This document shows positions 31,934 to 40,800 of a stretch of 64,000 bases of DNA, one piece after another; positions within the stretch are counted from its first letter, which is position 1, and every line of letters starts with the position of its first letter. The DNA is taken from positions 1 through 64,000 of the forward strand of contig CAZGYQ010000001.1 of the NCBI GenBank assembly GCA_964530695.1, read 5' to 3'. Source of the DNA: VFBF01 sp964530695 (GTDB lineage Bacteria > Pseudomonadota > Alphaproteobacteria > Caulobacterales > Aquidulcibacteraceae). The position numbers and the translations under genes are program-made. The notes under the pieces were generated by a model, which was given only the letters and a program-made list of their open reading frames with translations, did no database searches and was not told the DNA's origin.

Positions 31934-31980
31934 CCCGTCCATCCATCACCAACGCTGCAGACCAACCAAGGAGCTAGATC

Positions 31981-32940
31981 ATGCCGCAACTCAAGGGGCG
32001 CGCCACGACGCTGCTCTTCGGCTTCCAGGCCGACTTCCCCACCTACGCGACGGCGTGGCAGACGCTCACCGCCTACGCGCACGGCATCGGCCAGGCGAAG
32101 GGCTTCGTCGACGATCCCATGCTCGGGCGCGGCCTGCTCAACGCGCGCGATCCGGTGGGCTCGGCGCCGTCGCTGCCGCTCACCGAAGGCCCGCTCGAAG
32201 CCGCCTTCTGCCTCACCGAGATGGGCTACTGGCTGAAGCTCTTCTTCGGCTCGCCGGTGACGACGGGCGCGGGCGACTTCGTGCACGTCTTCAAGTCGGG
32301 CGCGGCGGCCCTGCCCTTCGCCACGCTGCAGCGCAAGCTCTCGGCGACGGACTGGCGGCGCGTGAAGGGCGTGATGGGCAACACCCTGAGCCTGCGCGCC
32401 GAGAAGGTCGACGGCTACCCGCGCCTCTCGCTCGGCCTCATCGGACGTGACGAGGTCACCGAGACGACCGGCCTCGCGGGCGTGGTCACGGGCGCGGTCC
32501 CGCTGCTGCGGCCGTCCAATGCGCGCGCGCTCGCGCGCTGGGACGGCGTGCTGATGGGCTCGACAACCTCGGTGTCGCTGAACTTCTCCAACAACCTCGA
32601 GCGCATCAACGACCTCAACGGCTCGGAGGCGCCCGGCACCATCGATCCCGGCGACGTGACGCTCTCGGGTGACATGACCATCCGCTACAGCGACGCCACC
32701 TGGGAGGCGCTCGCCGCCGCCGAGACGCCGGGGCGCCTCGAGCTCGAGTGGTCGCACCCGAGCGCGCCGGCCACGAAGCTCCTCAACCTCGACATGAAGC
32801 GCGTGCTGATCACGCCGCAGGGCCTGCCGATCACCGGGCCCGGCGGCGTGTCGGTCACCTACCAGTGGCGCGCCGAGCAGCAGGCCGCCGAGCCCGCGCT
32901 CATCGCCACGCTCAAGAACCAGACGGCGGCGTACGCCTGA
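31981..32940 (+). CDS. Major tail tube protein
   Basis: A 319-residue tube subunit with a strongly beta-rich pattern: a start Q-L-K-G-R-A-T-T-L-L-F-G-F, S-L-P-L-T-E-G-P-L-E-A-A-F, and G-D-V-T-L-S-G-D-M-T-I-R-Y late in the chain. It is in the gpV position, before the G/GT frameshift pair and the tape measure. Family assignment is by pattern and order and is fairly sure. Confidence 0.87.
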   Translation: MPQLKGRATTLLFGFQADFPTYATAWQTLTAYAHGIGQAKGFVDDPMLGRGLLNARDPVGSAPSLPLTEGPLEAAFCLTEMGYWLKLFFGSPVTTGAGDFVHVFKSGAAALPFATLQRKLSATDWRRVKGVMGNTLSLRAEKVDGYPRLSLGLIGRDEVTETTGLAGVVTGAVPLLRPSNARALARWDGVLMGSTTSVSLNFSNNLERINDLNGSEAPGTIDPGDVTLSGDMTIRYSDATWEALAAAETPGRLELEWSHPSAPATKLLNLDMKRVLITPQGLPITGPGGVSVTYQWRAEQQAAEPALIATLKNQTAAYA

Positions 32941-33581
32941 TGATCACGTTCGGTCAGCAGCCGCCTGCGCCGCGTGCGGTGTCGCTCGGGCGCGGCGTGG
33001 CGGTGACGCTGCGCACGCTCGACAGCCGCACGCACGCGCGGATCTTCGCGCGCGTCGACCGCGAGCTCAACGCGCTCGTGGAGGACCGCGAGACGAAGCA
33101 CGACTGGGGCTTCGCCGCCGACGAGATCGCCGCCCTCGGCGACGACGAGGACGCGCGCGCGGCGGCCGTGCGCTTCATGCGCTCGGTGCTCGTCGCCGAC
33201 GCCGCGGCCGTCTCAGTCGATGGCGTCGAGGACGAGGCGGGCGCGCCGGTCGCGCCGTCCTTCGCGCTCTTCGCGTGGCTCTTCGCCGACAGCCAGATGG
33301 AGGCGCTCTTCCGTCTGCAGATCACCGCCACCGAGCAGATCTGGACCGACGAGGGAAACGCCTCCGGGCGCGGGCCGCGTGGCGATGGGGCGACGGAGCC
33401 TCTCACTGCAGCGGATGCCGCGCCCAGCTCGCGCCCTGCGTCACCGGCGGCTTCGCCGACAGCTACGACGGACAGCCCCGCGAACGCTGCCCCCTCTACG
33501 TCCACGCCCCTCGCACCGACGAAGGCGACCTCGCCTGGCGCATCGCCGGCGACGCCGGAAGCTGGCGCTACGCCGGGATGA
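32940..33581 (+). CDS. Tail assembly chaperone G-like (zero frame)
   Basis: A 213-residue product made if ribosomes stay in frame. Residues 1-140 are conserved-looking (A-V-S-L-G-R-G-V-A-V-T-L-R-T-L and F-A-L-F-A-W-L-F-A-D-S-Q); after the slippery site the tail is Ala/Ser/Pro/Thr low-complexity sequence, as expected for a frame tolerated only as an end. It starts at the last base of the tail-tube stop. Such chaperones coat the tape measure while the tail tube forms. Confidence 0.88.
   Translation: MITFGQQPPAPRAVSLGRGVAVTLRTLDSRTHARIFARVDRELNALVEDRETKHDWGFAADEIAALGDDEDARAAAVRFMRSVLVADAAAVSVDGVEDEAGAPVAPSFALFAWLFADSQMEALFRLQITATEQIWTDEGNASGRGPRGDGATEPLTAADAAPSSRPASPAASPTATTDSPANAAPSTSTPLAPTKATSPGASPATPEAGATPG
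33353..33359 (+). other. Programmed -1 frameshift site GGGAAAC
   Basis: In the zero frame the heptamer reads G-GGA-AAC, which is the X-XXY-YYZ slippery pattern. A -1 slip here opens the frame that runs to 33748. Lambda uses GGGAAAG for its G/GT pair. A GC-rich stretch follows that could form a stimulatory structure. Confidence 0.87.
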
Positions 33582-33748
33582 CGGGCGTGATGGTCGGTCT
33601 CGACTGGGCGGCGGCGATCGCACGCATGGACGTGCTCGATCCCGACCGCGCGCTCGACGCCCAGCGCGTGATCGACCTCTGCCAGGCGGTCGAGACCGGC
33701 GCACTCGCGGGCGCGGCCGCCACGCGCGAACGCAACGCGGAGGGCTGA
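33353..33748 (+). CDS. GT-type frameshift extension of the tail chaperone (DUF1799-like)
   Basis: After a -1 slip at 33353-33359 translation continues for 129 residues to 33748, giving a fusion of about 269 residues. The extension has an H-C-x-x-C and later Cys residues and ends with a segment (G-M-T-G-V-M-V-G-L-D-W-A-A-A) that resembles DUF1799, a family often found as the second part of such pairs. There is no good independent start. The fusion is the likely tape-measure-binding form. Confidence 0.83.
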   Translation, partial: GKRLRARAAWRWGDGASHCSGCRAQLAPCVTGGFADSYDGQPRERCPLYVHAPRTDEGDLAWRIAGDAGSWRYAGMTGVMVGLDWAAAIARMDVLDPDRALDAQRVIDLCQAVETGALAGAAATRERNAEG

Positions 33749-33752
33749 GCAT

Positions 33753-36140
33753 ATGACCGGCAAGGTCTTCAAGATCGCGAGCCAGGGCGCCGACGTCGTC
33801 GCCCGCGACTTCGCCAAGGTCGGCGCCGCCGGCGCGAGCATGGAGAAGGCGCTCACGCAGGGCGCGAAGTCCGTGCCGCCGTCGCTGCGCGCGATCGACA
33901 CCGCCGCCGCCGAGGCGAAGAAAAAAGTCGAAGGCCTCGCCGGCAGCGCGGGCACGCTCGGCAAGGTCTTCTCGGCGATGGGCCCGGTGGGCATCGCCGC
34001 GGCCGCCGGCGTCGGCATCCTCACCGGCGCGTTCGCGGCGGCGCAGGGCGCGGCCAAGCAGGCCGGCGCCGAGATGCTCATGCTGCAGGGCGCGGCCAAG
34101 CAGGCCGGCGTCAGCGTCGAGTTCCTGCAGGCGACGCGGCTTGCGTTCACGGCGGTGGGTCGCGACGTGGCCGCCATCGAGCCCGCGCTCAAGACCTTCG
34201 TGGTGCGCCTCGGCGAGATCCGCGACGGCATCGGCCAGGGCTCGCTCGACATCCTCGCGAGGGTCGGCATCACCAAGGACGACGTCGCGGGCTTCACGAG
34301 CGCCGAGGACGGCCTGCTCAAGATCGCAGCGGCGCTGCAGACCGTCGACAAGCGCACCGCCTTCAACGTCGCCGACAAGCTCGGCATCATCGACCTCATC
34401 CCGCTGCTCGATCGCGGCGCCGACGGCTTCCGCGCGATGCAGCAGCAGGCGATCAGCGCCGGCCTGATCATCGAGGAGAGCGTCGTCAGCCGCGCCGCGC
34501 AGACCGCGCGCGAGCTGGAGCAGGCCGACAAGATCCTCTCGACGCAGCTCAAGCAGGCCGCCCTCGATGCGGCGCCCGCGTTCCTCGAGCTCGCCAAGAT
34601 CGCCGCCGCGATCGCGCTGAGCTTCCGCCAGGCGCGCGACTTCCAGGCCGCGCCCGGCAAGAAGTCGACGGTCGGCCTGCGCGAGGACGCCGAGGAAGCG
34701 ATCCGCGAACGGCGCGCGCTCGTCGAGCGGTTCGGCAGCGCCGTGCTCCAGGGCGGCGACGCCGCGCGCGGCGGCGAGACGCCCCAGCTCGGCGGCCTCA
34801 TCCGCACGCTGCGCACGGTCACCGATCTTGAGTCCGGGCGCGACCGTGCGGCGGCGCTGCTCGTGCAGATCAACGAGGCGCGCGCCGAGATCCAGCGGCG
34901 ACGCACGCCGAGCGAGTTCGAGATCCCGGTCGTGCCGGGCGTCAGCGGCGGCGGCTCCGGCGGCGGCGGCGCGGCAGCCCCCGCGATCGACGCCGAGCGC
35001 GAGCGCCTCGCGCGCTTCGTCGCCGACATGGACGCCGCCTCCGCATCGGCCGTCGCGTTCGCGGCCGCGCAGGCGCGCATGCAGGGCGCGACCGAGGCCG
35101 AGGTGCAGGCGCAGCTCAGGCTCGAGGCCGTGCTCGCCGATCTCAACGCCGCGCGCGCGAAGGGCGTCATCCTCACCGACGAGGATCTCGAACGCCGTCG
35201 CGCCGAGGTGATCGCGGACGCCGAGGCCGAGAAGGTCGCGCAGCGCCGGACCGCAGCCCTCGCCGACGTGCAGTCGCTGCTCACGCGCGCGGTCACGCCG
35301 ACGCAGATCTACACCGACGAGGTCGTGCGCCTGAAGCGCGCGCACGAGGCCGGCGCGATCTCGGCGGAGGACTACGCCGAAGCGCAGGCGCGCGCGCAGG
35401 AGCGCCTCAAGGAAGCGCTCGCGCAGATCGCCGAGACCGTCGACGACGCGCGCACGCGCGTGGGCGCCGACATCGAGGACTTCGTCGGCGCATCGCTCGA
35501 CACGCTCGAGAACGCGCTGCGCACCGGCACGAAGGTCAGCGGCGATGACGCGAAGGCGATCGTGGCGCAGTTCCTGCGCGACGTGCTCTACGATGCGATC
35601 GTCGGCACCTCGCTCGACGATCTCGAGGCGCTCGCGGTCGCCAAGCTCAAGAAGTTCTTCCAGTCGGTCTTCGACGCGTCCTCCTCGAAGTCGGGCAAGG
35701 GCGGCAAGGGCAATTTCCTCGTCGACCTCTTCACCACCATCGTCGGCGCCGTCACGGGCGGCGGCGGCGGTGCGCCGGGCAAGGCCTCGCCGCCGGCCAA
35801 GAAGATCAGCGGCTTCTCGACGGGCGGCGACTTCACGCCGGGCCTCGCCATGGTCGGCGAGAGCGGCCGCGAGCTCGTCGAGTTCGGCCGCGGCGGGCGG
35901 GTCTTCGACGCCGCCAGCACCAACGAGATGCTGACGCGCGCCGCACGCGGCGGCGGCGCGCCGCAGCTCACCTTCGCGCCGGTCATCCAGCTCGCGCCCG
36001 GCGTCACTGCGGAAGAGTTCGCGCAGCTGCGCAGCATTCTGGATGAACGGTATCGGGAGTTCCGCTCCTGGGCCACCGGCGAGCCCGGCCGCACGGTGGC
36101 GACGATGACCGAAGCCAAGCGCCGGCGCGCCTTCCGATGA
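33753..36140 (+). CDS. Tail tape measure protein
   Basis: A 795-residue, mainly helical protein that sets tail length. A hydrophobic region (about 72-98: V-F-S-A-M-G-P-V-G-I-A-A-A-A-G-V-G-I) could cross the host membrane at DNA entry. A long coiled-coil-like middle is followed by a Gly/Ser-rich linker near residue 405, more helices, and the family's C-terminal F-S-T-G-G-D-F-T-P-G and V-G-E-S-G-R-E-L-V-E-F motifs. It follows the G/GT pair as usual. Confidence 0.93.
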   Translation: MTGKVFKIASQGADVVARDFAKVGAAGASMEKALTQGAKSVPPSLRAIDTAAAEAKKKVEGLAGSAGTLGKVFSAMGPVGIAAAAGVGILTGAFAAAQGAAKQAGAEMLMLQGAAKQAGVSVEFLQATRLAFTAVGRDVAAIEPALKTFVVRLGEIRDGIGQGSLDILARVGITKDDVAGFTSAEDGLLKIAAALQTVDKRTAFNVADKLGIIDLIPLLDRGADGFRAMQQQAISAGLIIEESVVSRAAQTARELEQADKILSTQLKQAALDAAPAFLELAKIAAAIALSFRQARDFQAAPGKKSTVGLREDAEEAIRERRALVERFGSAVLQGGDAARGGETPQLGGLIRTLRTVTDLESGRDRAAALLVQINEARAEIQRRRTPSEFEIPVVPGVSGGGSGGGGAAAPAIDAERERLARFVADMDAASASAVAFAAAQARMQGATEAEVQAQLRLEAVLADLNAARAKGVILTDEDLERRRAEVIADAEAEKVAQRRTAALADVQSLLTRAVTPTQIYTDEVVRLKRAHEAGAISAEDYAEAQARAQERLKEALAQIAETVDDARTRVGADIEDFVGASLDTLENALRTGTKVSGDDAKAIVAQFLRDVLYDAIVGTSLDDLEALAVAKLKKFFQSVFDASSSKSGKGGKGNFLVDLFTTIVGAVTGGGGGAPGKASPPAKKISGFSTGGDFTPGLAMVGESGRELVEFGRGGRVFDAASTNEMLTRAARGGGAPQLTFAPVIQLAPGVTAEEFAQLRSILDERYREFRSWATGEPGRTVATMTEAKRRRAFR

Positions 36141-36814
36141 CCATCTCCTACCCCCGCGCGATGCCGTCCGGCGGCGCGCGCGTCGCCAGCGTGGTCTTCG
36201 AGATCGACTGGCAGACGGCCCACAACCCGGAGGCCGGCGGGCGCATCGGCGCGGTTACGCTCGCCATGCCGCTCTGGCGCGCCGAGATCGAGTCGACGCA
36301 GCTCATCGAGCCGCACACCGGCGAGTGGCGCGCCTGGCTGCGCTCGATGCGCGGCGGCGCGCGCACCTTCATCGCCGTCGATCCCTCCAAGCGCCTGCCG
36401 CTCGCGTACCCGAACGGCTTCGCCGGCCTCGTGCGCGCGGGCGGCGGCGCCTTCGACGGCACCGTCGACGGCGGCGGCGACTGGAGCGTCGACAGCACGC
36501 GCACGCAGCTCACCCTCACGCGCCTGCCCGCGGGCTTCGTGCTCGGCGCGAGCGATCTCGTCGGCTTCGTCTGGGACGGCGTGAAGCGCGCGCTGTGCGC
36601 CTGCGAGGAGACGGTCGCGGCGAACGGCGCGGGCGCGCTCACCGTGCAGGTGGCGCCGCCGCTGCCGGCGTTCGTGCCGTCGACGGCGACGGTGACGCTG
36701 GCCGACGCCGGCTGCATCATGAAGATCCGCCCCGGCACCATCGACGGCCCGCGCGTGCGCGCCGGCAACCGCACCACGACGCGCTTCGCCGCGCTCGAGC
36801 ACCCGCAGGCCTGA
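36137..36814 (+). CDS. Minor tail protein (gpM-position distal tail protein)
   Basis: A 225-residue beta-rich protein with R-A-W-L-R-S-M-R-G-G-A-R-T-F and a late P-G-T-I-D-G-P-R-V-R-A-G-N pattern. It follows the tape measure with a four-base overlap and precedes the L- and K-position genes, so it is probably part of the distal tail that joins tube to tip. Confidence 0.78.
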   Translation: MTISYPRAMPSGGARVASVVFEIDWQTAHNPEAGGRIGAVTLAMPLWRAEIESTQLIEPHTGEWRAWLRSMRGGARTFIAVDPSKRLPLAYPNGFAGLVRAGGGAFDGTVDGGGDWSVDSTRTQLTLTRLPAGFVLGASDLVGFVWDGVKRALCACEETVAANGAGALTVQVAPPLPAFVPSTATVTLADAGCIMKIRPGTIDGPRVRAGNRTTTRFAALEHPQA

Positions 36815-36829
36815 AGGCAGAGCTGAGCG

Positions 36830-37483
36830 ATGAAGATCCTGCCCCTGCCCGCCTCGAACGCGCTCGCCGAGGACGAGGTCGTGATCGCGGCCGCGGCGCG
36901 CTTCAGCTTCGACGAGGTCTTCCACTACTGGTCCGGCTACGGCCCGCTGGAGCTGGCGGGCGTGGGCGCGACCTTCACCGGCATCGGCGCGGCAGCGCTG
37001 CTCGCGCCGATCTCCTCGGACGTGGGCTCGGGCGCGGCGGGCTACCGCCTCACGCTCTCGGGCATCGAGCCGGAGCTCGCCGACGCGGTGCTGGCGCAGA
37101 CCTATCGCCAGCGCCCGGTGACGCTGTGGCGGGTGATCTTCGATCGCGCCGGCACGACGCCGCTCGGCTACGCGGTCTTCCACCGCGGCCGCGTCGACAC
37201 CATCGAGGAGGTCGAGACGATCGGCGGCGACGCCGCGCTCGAGATCTCCATCGAAGGCGGCATGCGCGATCTCTCGCGCACGGGCGTGCGCCTCAACAGC
37301 GATGCAGACCAGCGCCTGCTCGGCGGGCCCGGCGACGGCTCCATGCGCCGCACCGCCATCGCCGGCGTCACCACGCTCTCGTGGGGCAAGCAGCCGCCGG
37401 CGCCCGCCGCGCAGGTGCTGCCGGGCGCGATCAATGTCGGCGCCGGCGGCGGCCTCATCCCGCTCACCGTGGCGCTCTACTGA
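36830..37483 (+). CDS. Minor tail protein (gpL-position hub protein)
   Basis: A 217-residue protein of strand-rich pattern (F-H-Y-W-S-G-Y-G-P-L-E-L, Y-R-L-T-L-S-G-I-E-P-E-L, V-T-L-W-R-V-I-F-D). It has the position of lambda gpL and resembles hub proteins of other phages that sit between the distal tail and the NlpC-like gene. No metal-binding cysteines of the lambda gpL kind are obvious. Confidence 0.72.
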   Translation: MKILPLPASNALAEDEVVIAAAARFSFDEVFHYWSGYGPLELAGVGATFTGIGAAALLAPISSDVGSGAAGYRLTLSGIEPELADAVLAQTYRQRPVTLWRVIFDRAGTTPLGYAVFHRGRVDTIEEVETIGGDAALEISIEGGMRDLSRTGVRLNSDADQRLLGGPGDGSMRRTAIAGVTTLSWGKQPPAPAAQVLPGAINVGAGGGLIPLTVALY

Positions 37484-37486
37484 GCC

Positions 37487-37894
37487 ATGCAGCGCCGCGC
37501 GGACTGGCCCGAACGCCTCGCGGCGTACGTGCAGGCGTGCGCGCGCGCGCCCTTCGCATGGGGCCGTCACGCCCTCGACTGCGTGTCGTTCGGCGCGGGC
37601 GCCGTGCGCGCGCAGACCGACGTGGATCTCCTCGCCGACGCGCCCGACTGGCATGACGAGGCGAGCGCGCTGGCGGCGCTGCGCCAGGTCGGCGGGCTGC
37701 GTCGCGCGGTGGGCGCACGCCTGCCGCAGATCGCGCCCGCGCAGGCGCGACGCGGCGACGTCGGGCTCGCCCGCATCGACCGCCGCATCGCCGGCATCGC
37801 CGTGATCATCGACGACGGCATCCTCGCGCCGGGCCTCACGGGCCTCGTGCGCGTGCCGCGCGCGCTGCTGCTGCACGCATGGCAAGTCGGCTAA
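37487..37894 (+). CDS. NlpC/P60-like or DUF6950 tail peptidase (gpK-position)
   Basis: A 135-residue protein with F-A-W-G-R-H-A-L-D-C-V-S-F-G-A-G-A near residue 30, the Cys-containing helix start of NlpC/P60-like domains, and a later G-D-V-G-L-A-R. The family includes DUF6950. Tail-tip peptidases of this kind open peptidoglycan during infection. It lies directly before the gpJ-like tip gene, as K does in lambda; the full His partner is not certain from reading. Confidence 0.75.
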   Translation: MQRRADWPERLAAYVQACARAPFAWGRHALDCVSFGAGAVRAQTDVDLLADAPDWHDEASALAALRQVGGLRRAVGARLPQIAPAQARRGDVGLARIDRRIAGIAVIIDDGILAPGLTGLVRVPRALLLHAWQVG

Positions 37895-40800
37895 TGCGCC
37901 GCCTGTCGATGAGGGTCGCGCTGCCGCTCGCGGCGATGTGGCTGTGGGCGGCGGGCGCGACGGACGCGAGCGCCGTGCCGGCCGCAGCACTCATCGCGGC
38001 CGGCTTCTCGACGACGGCCGCGACCATCGCCGCCGCCGTCATCAACTTCGCGATCACCACCGCCGTCTCGATGGCGGTGACGGCGCTCTTCGCGCCGAAG
38101 GTCAAGGACGCAGTCGCCGCCGCGCAGGCCGACGTCACGCAGATGCAGATCGGCGAGACCGCCGCGCGCGCCTGCTTCGGCCGCGTCCGCACGGGCGGCG
38201 CTCTCACCGACGCCTTCAACTGGGGCGCCAGCAACGAGTGGGAGGCGCTTGTCGTCACCCTCGCCTCGCACGAAATCGACGCGCTCGAGGGCTACTGGGT
38301 CGGCGACGTGTACTACCCGTTCACCGTGCAGGGCGACCAGCCGGGCTTCTCGGACGGCGGCCAGTCGCGCCTCGCCATCGAGTTCAGGAACGGCGTCTAC
38401 CCCGCCGTCGCGCCGCCGACCTTCCTCACGCAGAACGACCCGCGCGCCGAGCGCTGGGTGGCCGAGGACCGCATGCACGGCCGCGCGTGGGTGGCGATCG
38501 CCTACCGCCAGAGTGAGACCGTGTGGACGAACGGGCGCCCGCAGATCACCTTCCTCGTGCGCGGCGCCAAGCTCTACGATCCGCGCCAGGATTCCACCGT
38601 CGCCGGCGGCGCGGGGCCCCAGCGCTTCGCCGACCGCAGCACGTGGACGTGGAGCGAGAACGGCGAGCTCATCCGCGCGAACTACGCGTGGGGCGTCCAC
38701 GCCATCGGTCACGACGGCCAGCCCCAGCTCATGGTCGGCCCCGGACGCCTGCTCGACGAGGAGCCGCCCGAGGAGGTCATCGTGCGCGCCAACGCGTGCG
38801 ACGAGGACGTCGCGCTCAAGGCCGGCGGCACCGAGAAGCGCTACCGCCTCGGCGCGGTGATCTCGGCCGATGAGCCGTGGGCGAAGGTCTTCGAGGACAT
38901 GGCCGCGTGCATGGGCGGCGAGATCGTCGACCGCGCCGGCGTCACCACCATCGAGCCGGGCGTCGCGCGCATCGGCCCGTTCGCGGAGTTCACCGACGAC
39001 GACCTCATCGTCGGCGAGCCGCTACGCTTCCAGCGCGACCAGGCGCGCGACCGCATCGTCAACGCGGTGTCTGCGCGCTTCGTCGATCCCGCGCAGCTGT
39101 GGGCCTCGGCGGCCGCACCGCTGCGCCGCGCGCTCGCCGACGTCATCACCGACCGCGAGCCGCGCGAGGCGCCGCTCGACCTGCGCTTCGTCACGTCGCA
39201 GACGCAGGCCCAGCGCATCGCCGAGATCCATCGCCGTCGCGCGCGCCTGGAGGCCGAAGCCTCCGTCGTGCTCGGCGCACGCTTCATGCTGCACGAGGGC
39301 AGCGACTGGATCGTGTGGCGCTCGCAGCGCCGCTTCGCCGGCGCGGCGCGGACCTTCCAGATCCTCGGCGCATCGGCGCAGGCGAACGGACGCACGAGCC
39401 TGCGCCTGCGCGAGATCGCCGCCGACGTCTACGCGTGGAACGCCGCCGTCGACGAGCTCGACCGCACCACGCCCGCCTACCTCCCCGCCGCCTCGCTCGC
39501 GCCGCTCGCGGTCGCGGGCTTCGACGTGCACCCCGACACCGAGCCGTCGACGGCCGGCGGCTCGCTCGCGGTGATCGCCGTCGCGTGGACGCCGGTGACC
39601 GATCCCGCCTGCACGGCGCTCCGCGCGGAGTACCGCCTCGTCGGCGCGACCGGCGCCGAGAGCGTGCGCTTCCTCGATCCGGCCGCCGGCGCCGGCGTCA
39701 TCCGCGCGAGCCTCGATCACGACGCCGACTACGAGGTGCGCCTCGCGCCGGAGGTGCTCGGCGCGCGGCGCTTCACGCCGACCGCGTGGAAGCCCGTGCG
39801 CACCGACGCGCTCGTGCTCGATGCGGTGACCGGCTTCACCGCCGTCGCGCGCGCGGACGGCGTCACACTGGCCTGGACCGCGAGCGGCCAGCCGGAGGTC
39901 GTGGGCTACGACCTGCGCCGCGCCGCCTCGCCCGCCACCGACTGGGACGACGCCGCGATCGTGCAGACGAAGTTCGGCGCGACATCGACCTTCATCGAGA
40001 TCGACGACGACGCGCCGGTCACGTTCCTCATCCGCGCCGTCGACCGTCAGGGCCGCCTCTCGCCGGAAGCCTCGACCGCGCGCGTCACCGCCAGCGTCGT
40101 GGCGCCCGGCGACGTGGCGAGCTTCGAGTCCGCGCCGAACGGCGATCTCATCCGCTTCCAGTGGACGCAGGTCGCCGACGCCAACGCGGGCTACGAGATC
40201 CGCTCGGGTCTCACCTACGACCAGGGCCGCGTCGTCGACCGCGCCTCGGGCGACAGCACCACCGTCAACTGGCCGATCCGCGCGGAGGCCGACGCGATCT
40301 TCTGGATCAAGGCGCGCTCGAAGGCGGGCCTCTCGTCGGCGGCGCCGCGCGTGACGATCGCGCGCCAGGCGCCGACGCCGGACCGCAACGTGATCGTCGA
40401 GCGCGATCTCTCCGACGAGTCGTGGGACGGCGTGACGCACGACTTCACCCGCGATGCGGGCCTGCTGCTGCTCGATCGCACCGGCGAGGTGAGCCAGCCC
40501 TTCGGCGACTACTACGACGAGATCGCGCTCTCGCAGTCGTTCTACGCGCGCGCCTGGATGAACGCGCGCGCCGCCGCGGTCGTCGGCGACAGCCCGACAT
40601 GGGATGAGGTCGACACCGCGTGGGGCGATCTCGGCGACAGCACGTGGGCGCCGCCGCTCGGCGACGCCGGTACCGCGCGCCTCGACCAGTACATCGCGCC
40701 CGCCCTCGCCGCGGCGCCCGCCTCGCTCGTGGAGGGCCTGCGTCTCGCGGGCACGCTCGAGGGCTGGCTGGGCGCCGACCCCGTCGATGCGATCGCGGTG

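Noticed and set aside
33275..33358. An independent start for the second tail-chaperone frame
   Set aside because: The ATG at 33275 has no ribosome-binding site and the sequence before the slippery site is a shadow of the zero frame; frameshifting explains it.
35588..37990. An 800-codon minus-strand frame across the tape measure and minor tail genes
   Set aside because: It spans four coding genes and their junctions on the other strand and has no recognisable domain.
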